NCBI GenBank assembly: GCA_050943615.1
Contig: JBMNPN010000051.1
Span: 1-16,975 of the forward strand
Length of the DNA stretch: 16,975 nucleotides
Source of the DNA: CACZQA01 sp050943615
GTDB taxonomy: Bacteria > Actinomycetota > Coriobacteriia > Coriobacteriales > QAMH01
Reading direction: 5' to 3'
Shown: one piece after another, positions 14,000 to 16,975 of the stretch
Position numbering within the stretch: position 1 is the stretch's first letter
How the letters are laid out: every line of letters begins with the position of its first letter
Position numbers and translations under genes: made by a program
Notes under the pieces: generated by a model
The model's input: only the letters and a program-made list of their open reading frames with translations
Told to the model about the DNA's origin: nothing
Database searches by the model: none

Positions 14000-14515
14000 A
14001 TGCGGATTATCGGCGATGAACACGTCTATGAGCGTCTGAGCTCGTGGTGGAGGTGTCACCCAAGGGCCCTTTCCGCGCTTCTTTTTTCGAACACTGCGCT
14101 AAAGTATCTCGGCTACCTCATGTACCCGCTTCTCCTCGTCTTGGATTGGGTCATCGGATCCGAGCAGCTCGTCTTCGACATCGTCGTCCCGGCGGCGAGC
14201 TTTTGCCTGGTGAGTCTCGTCCGCTGGCAGATCAATGCCCAGCGTCCCTATGAGATGTACCCTATAGAGCCGCTCATCAAAAAGGACACCAGGGGCAAGT
14301 CGTTTCCGAGCAGGCACGTCTTTTCCATGTTCATGATCGCGCTCTGCTGGCTCGGGATGTCGGTGCCCGTTGGCGTCGTGTTGCTCATCGTCGGTAGCAT
14401 CATCGCCTGGATTCGCGTTATCGGAGGCGTGCACTTCCTGGGAGACGTCCTGGCAGGCGCGCTCGTCGCCATCATCTGCTGGGCCTGCGGGTACTGCATC
14501 TTCATGCTCTCGTAG
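14000..14515 (+). CDS. Small PAP2-family membrane phosphatase
   Basis: This 171-residue multi-pass protein has helices near 34-53, 58-74, 107-120, 122-138 and 148-170. The PAP2 motifs are present in variant form: R75-x6-R82P83 (Arg for the usual Lys), P103SRH106 (PSRH instead of PSGH), and R139-x5-H145-x3-D149. Both catalytic histidines, the arginine and the aspartate are retained, so it is probably active on a lipid phosphate or diphosphate on the outer face. The ATG at 14000 is 12 nt after TAGGAG, a long spacing, and 15 nt after the LOG gene. It is shorter than, and clearly different from, the PAP2 domain of the fusion protein two genes upstream, so this is not a recent duplication. Confidence 0.88.
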   Translation: MRIIGDEHVYERLSSWWRCHPRALSALLFSNTALKYLGYLMYPLLLVLDWVIGSEQLVFDIVVPAASFCLVSLVRWQINAQRPYEMYPIEPLIKKDTRGKSFPSRHVFSMFMIALCWLGMSVPVGVVLLIVGSIIAWIRVIGGVHFLGDVLAGALVAIICWACGYCIFMLS

Positions 14516-14530
14516 AAAGGACCATTTGCT

Positions 14531-14989
14531 GTGAGAATAGAGCTCTACTGCGACGGCGGTTGCCGGGGAAACCAGCAACGCACCAATATCGGGGGATGGG
14601 GCGTTCTCCTCGTCTATGGAAAGCACGAGAAGGAGCTCTACGGGTCCGCGCGCAATACCACCAACAACATCATGGAGCTGACGGCTGCCATCGAGGGTCT
14701 CAGGGCCATCAAGAAAAAGGACGTCGGCACAGATGTCTATGTTGACAGCTCCTACGTGCTGAACGGCATCACCTCCTGGATCCACGGCTGGGTCAAGAAG
14801 GGCTGGAAGAACAGCGCGGGAAAGCCCGTGGCGAACAAGGACCTGTGGCTTGCGCTGCTCGAAGAGAAAGAGAAGTTCTCCGATATTACATTCAACAAGG
14901 TCAAAGGGCACAGTGACAACGCTGGCAACAACCGCGCCGATGCGTTGGTGAACCGTGCCATGGACGAGCTGGATGCTCGGGGTTACTAG
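14531..14989 (+). CDS. rnhA: Ribonuclease HI
   Basis: This 152-residue cytosolic endonuclease cuts the RNA strand of RNA-DNA hybrids such as R-loops and primers. All four metal-binding carboxylates are present: Asp8 (YCDGGCRGN), Glu49 (NIMELTAAI), Asp72 (YVDSSYV) and Asp137 (NNRADALV). It also has the basic-handle region WVKKGWKNSAGKPVANKDLW (87-106) and the catalytic-loop His127 in VKGHSDNAGN. The length equals that of the Escherichia coli enzyme. The GTG at 14531 is preceded by AGAAAGGA (14514-14521) and lies 15 nt after the PAP2 gene, making it the last gene of the four-gene operon. It is probably an active housekeeping enzyme. Confidence 0.95.
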   Translation: MRIELYCDGGCRGNQQRTNIGGWGVLLVYGKHEKELYGSARNTTNNIMELTAAIEGLRAIKKKDVGTDVYVDSSYVLNGITSWIHGWVKKGWKNSAGKPVANKDLWLALLEEKEKFSDITFNKVKGHSDNAGNNRADALVNRAMDELDARGY

Positions 14990-14995
14990 ACTAGA

Positions 14996-15013
14996 TTGCC
15001 CGATAGCGGGCAA
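14996..15013 (+). terminator. Small hairpin after the RNase HI gene
   Basis: TTGCCC-GATAGC-GGGCAA forms a 6-bp perfect stem 7 nt after the stop codon. It has no T-run, so it may be a weak or factor-dependent terminator, or a 3'-end stabiliser, for the four-gene operon. Confidence 0.3.
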
Positions 15014-15099
15014 GCTGTCTGCCATTCCCGCACCTTGCAGGCCGTGTGCGCTGTTTGCCGTCTGCTTCGGGCCCGAGCCGTGCAGCAGGTCGGAGCGCG

Positions 15100-15108
15100 T
15101 GCTAGTAT
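15100..15108 (+). promoter_or_regulatory. Extended -10 promoter of the LysR-type gene
   Basis: TGC-TAGTAT (15100-15108) is an extended -10 element without a recognisable -35, 32 nt before the start codon. The rest of the 14990-15139 gap shows no other gene. Confidence 0.35.
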
Positions 15109-15139
15109 TTCTCACATAGTCAAACGATTGGGGCTTTTA

Positions 15140-16087
15140 ATGGATAAGGCACAACTCGGTAAGTTCGCGGCAATGGCCGAATGCAGTTCCATGGAAGAGG
15201 TAGAACGAAAACTCGGCCTTCCCAGGCCCGAGTCGAGCAAGGTCCTGATGAGCCTCGAGGCAGAGCTCGGCGTGCCGCTCATGAACCACGACCACGACGG
15301 TCTCGAGCTCACGCGCTATGGCGAGATTCTCCTCAAGGAATCGACGCACATGATCGTCGACTTCACCCACCTGGAAGACGCCATCGACAAAGAGAAGAAG
15401 CGCCAGGAGAACAAGGTTCGCTTCGGGATGTTCGCCACAACCCACAGCTTCATCGTGATGGGGCAGCTCGCCTGCAAGTTCCCGAACCTCAACTTCGTCG
15501 TCTCGGTCTGTGCTGCCAAGGAGGTCATAAACGACCTCGTCAAGAACCGTCTCGATATCGCCGTCGTTCCCCAGACCACCGTGGTCGATGGGCTGGAGAC
15601 GCTGCCGCTCGTCGAGGAGCAGGCGTTCCTCTCCGTGCCGTACACCTCCTCTCTCGTGACCAAGGACAGCGTCACCCTCGATGACGTGGCAGGCGAGCCC
15701 ATGAGCATGGTCTCCGATATCTACGGTCTTTCCCAGTGGTACGAGGCGATCTATGACAAGGCGGGCGGTGACACGGCGCGCCTGCAGAAAGTGGAGTCGA
15801 GCGAGTTTTTGCGCAACATGGACGAGGCCACGCGCAGCAACTTCAGCTCGACGGTCATGCAGCTTTTTGGAAACGCCGCGGCGAATCGCCGTGAGATCCC
15901 CATCGACGATCCTTGCGCGCTGCGCCAGATCGTCGTTGCCTACAAGCCCGAGAACGCCGAGCGGTTGAAGCCCCTCATCGAGTTCTTCAAGGAGAACCGG
16001 AAGTCGCTTTACACCGAAATCGCGTTTCGACCCTATCTCATGAACCCGTGCGGGTTCGACAACGTCGAGTCCGTCATCGACGAGTAG
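15140..16087 (+). CDS. LysR-type transcriptional regulator
   Basis: This 315-residue cytosolic DNA-binding protein was assigned from its layout. An N-terminal winged helix-turn-helix (about 1-60) contains FAAMAECSSMEEVERKLGLPRPESSKVLMSLEAELGVPL and the closing LTRYGEILL. A linker helix (about 65-92) and a two-lobed periplasmic-binding-protein-like effector domain follow, with the usual start of that domain (NKVRFGMFATTHSFIVMG) and the hinge LVKNRLDIAVVPQT. It is slightly longer than average at the C-terminus. ATG 15140 follows GGGG at 6-nt spacing; the open frame extends upstream to 14996 but has no better start. LysR proteins often act on a divergent gene, yet the upstream neighbour here is co-oriented, so targets may be itself, the downstream gene or distant. 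The effector is unknown. Confidence 0.88.
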   Translation: MDKAQLGKFAAMAECSSMEEVERKLGLPRPESSKVLMSLEAELGVPLMNHDHDGLELTRYGEILLKESTHMIVDFTHLEDAIDKEKKRQENKVRFGMFATTHSFIVMGQLACKFPNLNFVVSVCAAKEVINDLVKNRLDIAVVPQTTVVDGLETLPLVEEQAFLSVPYTSSLVTKDSVTLDDVAGEPMSMVSDIYGLSQWYEAIYDKAGGDTARLQKVESSEFLRNMDEATRSNFSSTVMQLFGNAAANRREIPIDDPCALRQIVVAYKPENAERLKPLIEFFKENRKSLYTEIAFRPYLMNPCGFDNVESVIDE

Positions 16088-16114
16088 ACCTTTTCCGTCT
16101 GCATTCAACTGCGC

Positions 16115-16155
16115 GTGCGCCCCGCTTCTCCGAAAAGAGCGGGGCGCACCTTTGT
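16115..16155 (+). terminator. Intrinsic terminator of the LysR-type gene
   Basis: GTGCGCCCCGCT (16115-16126) and AGCGGGGCGCAC (16138-16149) form a perfect 12-bp GC-rich stem with an 11-nt loop, 28 nt after the stop codon. CTTTGT follows. Confidence 0.8.
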
Positions 16156-16158
16156 CGT

Positions 16159-16183
16159 CTGCAAAACGGGTGCGCTTTTGCAG
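16159..16183 (+). promoter_or_regulatory. Perfect inverted repeat just upstream of a promoter (candidate operator)
   Basis: CTGCAAAA (16159-16166), 9 nt, and TTTTGCAG (16176-16183) form a perfect 8-bp dyad. Its far end lies 20 nt before an extended -10 element, where a -35 would normally be. The size and spacing suit a dimeric activator or repressor, possibly the LysR-type protein encoded just upstream. Confidence 0.45.
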
Positions 16184-16202
16184 TGCGTTGAAATTGCACC
16201 AT

Positions 16203-16211
16203 TGCTACAAT
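16203..16211 (+). promoter_or_regulatory. Extended -10 promoter of the final gene
   Basis: TGC-TACAAT (16203-16211) is a near-consensus extended -10 element. The nearest TTGAAA (16188-16193) is only 12 nt away, too close for a standard -35. The start codon is 48 nt downstream. Confidence 0.5.
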
Positions 16212-16258
16212 GAAAATCCGCGAGAACGCCGAAACCACGTGTGGGGAGTTCTGACACC

Positions 16259-16975
16259 GTGTTCTTGAACGAAGAAGACCGCAACAAGTTCTATATCCTC
16301 CTCGATTCCCTGACCATCTATGCAAATGACCTGCTCCATGTGAGCGACAGGCTCTTGAGCGGCGACCCCGAGATGATCAGCCCCATCGAGCAGGCCCATG
16401 TGTGCCAGGAGATCTGGTCTGACCACAAGTTCCTCATCGACGACTTCGCCAGCGATCCCGACAACCGCCTCATGCCCGATGAAATCGAGATGCTGCGTCA
16501 TTGGAACAAGTCGCTCACGGGAGACTTCCTTGCAATGGAGCGCTCTGATCGCACGATGTTTCTCATCGCGCATGGGTACGCCTTCGCCGTCACGGGCATT
16601 GCCGCAGAGATCGGGGACATCATCCCGGATACCCCGATCGTCGTTTCCTCCACGCTCGTGCCCTTTGGCGATGCGATCGTCTACGTGGGCTACCTCGTCG
16701 AAAGCCCCGACGTTTTCGATCGTCCGACGCAACGTGAGGCGCTCGCCCTGCTCGATGACTGCGTTGAGAAGGGACATGTGGTCACGACTGCCGCAGATTT
16801 CGAGCGCGTGGTAGACGAGCTTTCGCAAAACGAGGTGCAATCCGAGCTCGACGCCATGATGGACGAGTTCGGCTCCGATCTTTCGAAAACCCCCAACAAG
16901 GGCTGTACACGCGGTCCGCTTGCCGGGCTCGAAAGCGACGAGCGCGATGAACTCGATCGAAAAGCCGAGGACGCC
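16259..16975 (+). CDS. Unrecognised acidic protein, 3' end beyond the window
   Basis: An open frame of 239 codons runs from GTG 16259 to the last base with no stop. GGGGAG (16243-16248) lies 10 nt before the start, and an operator-like repeat and extended -10 promoter precede it. The protein begins MFLNEEDRNKFYILLDSL, is acidic, soluble and mostly helical, and has no signal peptide or transmembrane helix. A strand-rich centre (about residues 97-150, with SDRTMFLIAHGYAF and TPIVVSSTLVPFGDAIVYVGYL) suggests a small barrel or sheet. From about 170 it returns to charged helices. I do not recognise the family. Codon use matches the neighbours, so it is a real gene. Its location next to a LysR-type regulator is the only hint of control. 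Confidence 0.75.
   Translation, partial: MFLNEEDRNKFYILLDSLTIYANDLLHVSDRLLSGDPEMISPIEQAHVCQEIWSDHKFLIDDFASDPDNRLMPDEIEMLRHWNKSLTGDFLAMERSDRTMFLIAHGYAFAVTGIAAEIGDIIPDTPIVVSSTLVPFGDAIVYVGYLVESPDVFDRPTQREALALLDDCVEKGHVVTTAADFERVVDELSQNEVQSELDAMMDEFGSDLSKTPNKGCTRGPLAGLESDERDELDRKAEDA

Overview
The window looks like chromosomal DNA from a GC-rich, gut- or oral-type anaerobic actinobacterium. Class Coriobacteriia (Olsenella, Collinsella or Atopobium relatives) is my best guess. The reasons are strong GGAG-type ribosome binding sites with frequent GTG/TTG starts, a huge Ser-rich secreted adhesin with InlB-type repeats and a TGD-like wall/membrane anchor, and a MATE/HxlR/OsmC/flavin-barrel gene set. 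No marker gene fixes the genus, so this is inference. No tRNA, rRNA, CRISPR array, transposase or phage gene is visible.

Layout. (1) 1-357: a terminator from an upstream unit, then a promoter-like stretch and a second strong terminator hairpin directly in front of a GNAT acetyltransferase gene (358-963). (2) 1144-5883: a 1579-residue secreted, membrane-anchored surface protein with a beta-helix, three InlB-like modules and three tandem repeats of about 220 residues. (3) 5913-5989: a 61-bp palindrome flanked by 8-bp direct repeats, between convergent genes. (4) 6009-7938 (minus): a MATE exporter and an HxlR-type regulator. Divergent from the regulator, 8184-9075 (plus) carries an OsmC-type protein and a pyridoxamine-oxidase-like flavin protein. 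This looks like one redox/electrophile/xenobiotic response block. (5) 9193-10068 (minus): a membrane protein resembling SpoVA, apparently built from two SpoVA-like halves, followed by a 441-bp divergent intergenic region. (6) 10510-14989 (plus): a tight four-gene operon (gaps of 15-16 nt) encoding a PAP2 phosphatase fused to a glycoside hydrolase family 2 domain, a LOG-type nucleotide phosphoribohydrolase, a second PAP2 protein and RNase HI. (7) 15140-16087: a LysR-type regulator with its terminator. (8) 16259 to the window end: an unrecognised protein that continues beyond the window.

The most unusual item is the 961-residue PAP2-GH2 fusion. Its GH2 domain aligns by eye with active family members over its whole length, but the nucleophile glutamate is alanine, the conserved Asn before the acid/base Glu is Asp, and an active-site His is gone. 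The positive-inside rule puts this domain in the cytoplasm. It is therefore probably a membrane-tethered pseudoenzyme, followed by a disordered acidic tail of about 160 residues and co-transcribed with nucleotide and nucleic-acid enzymes. I know of no described system with this composition. Its function is unknown.
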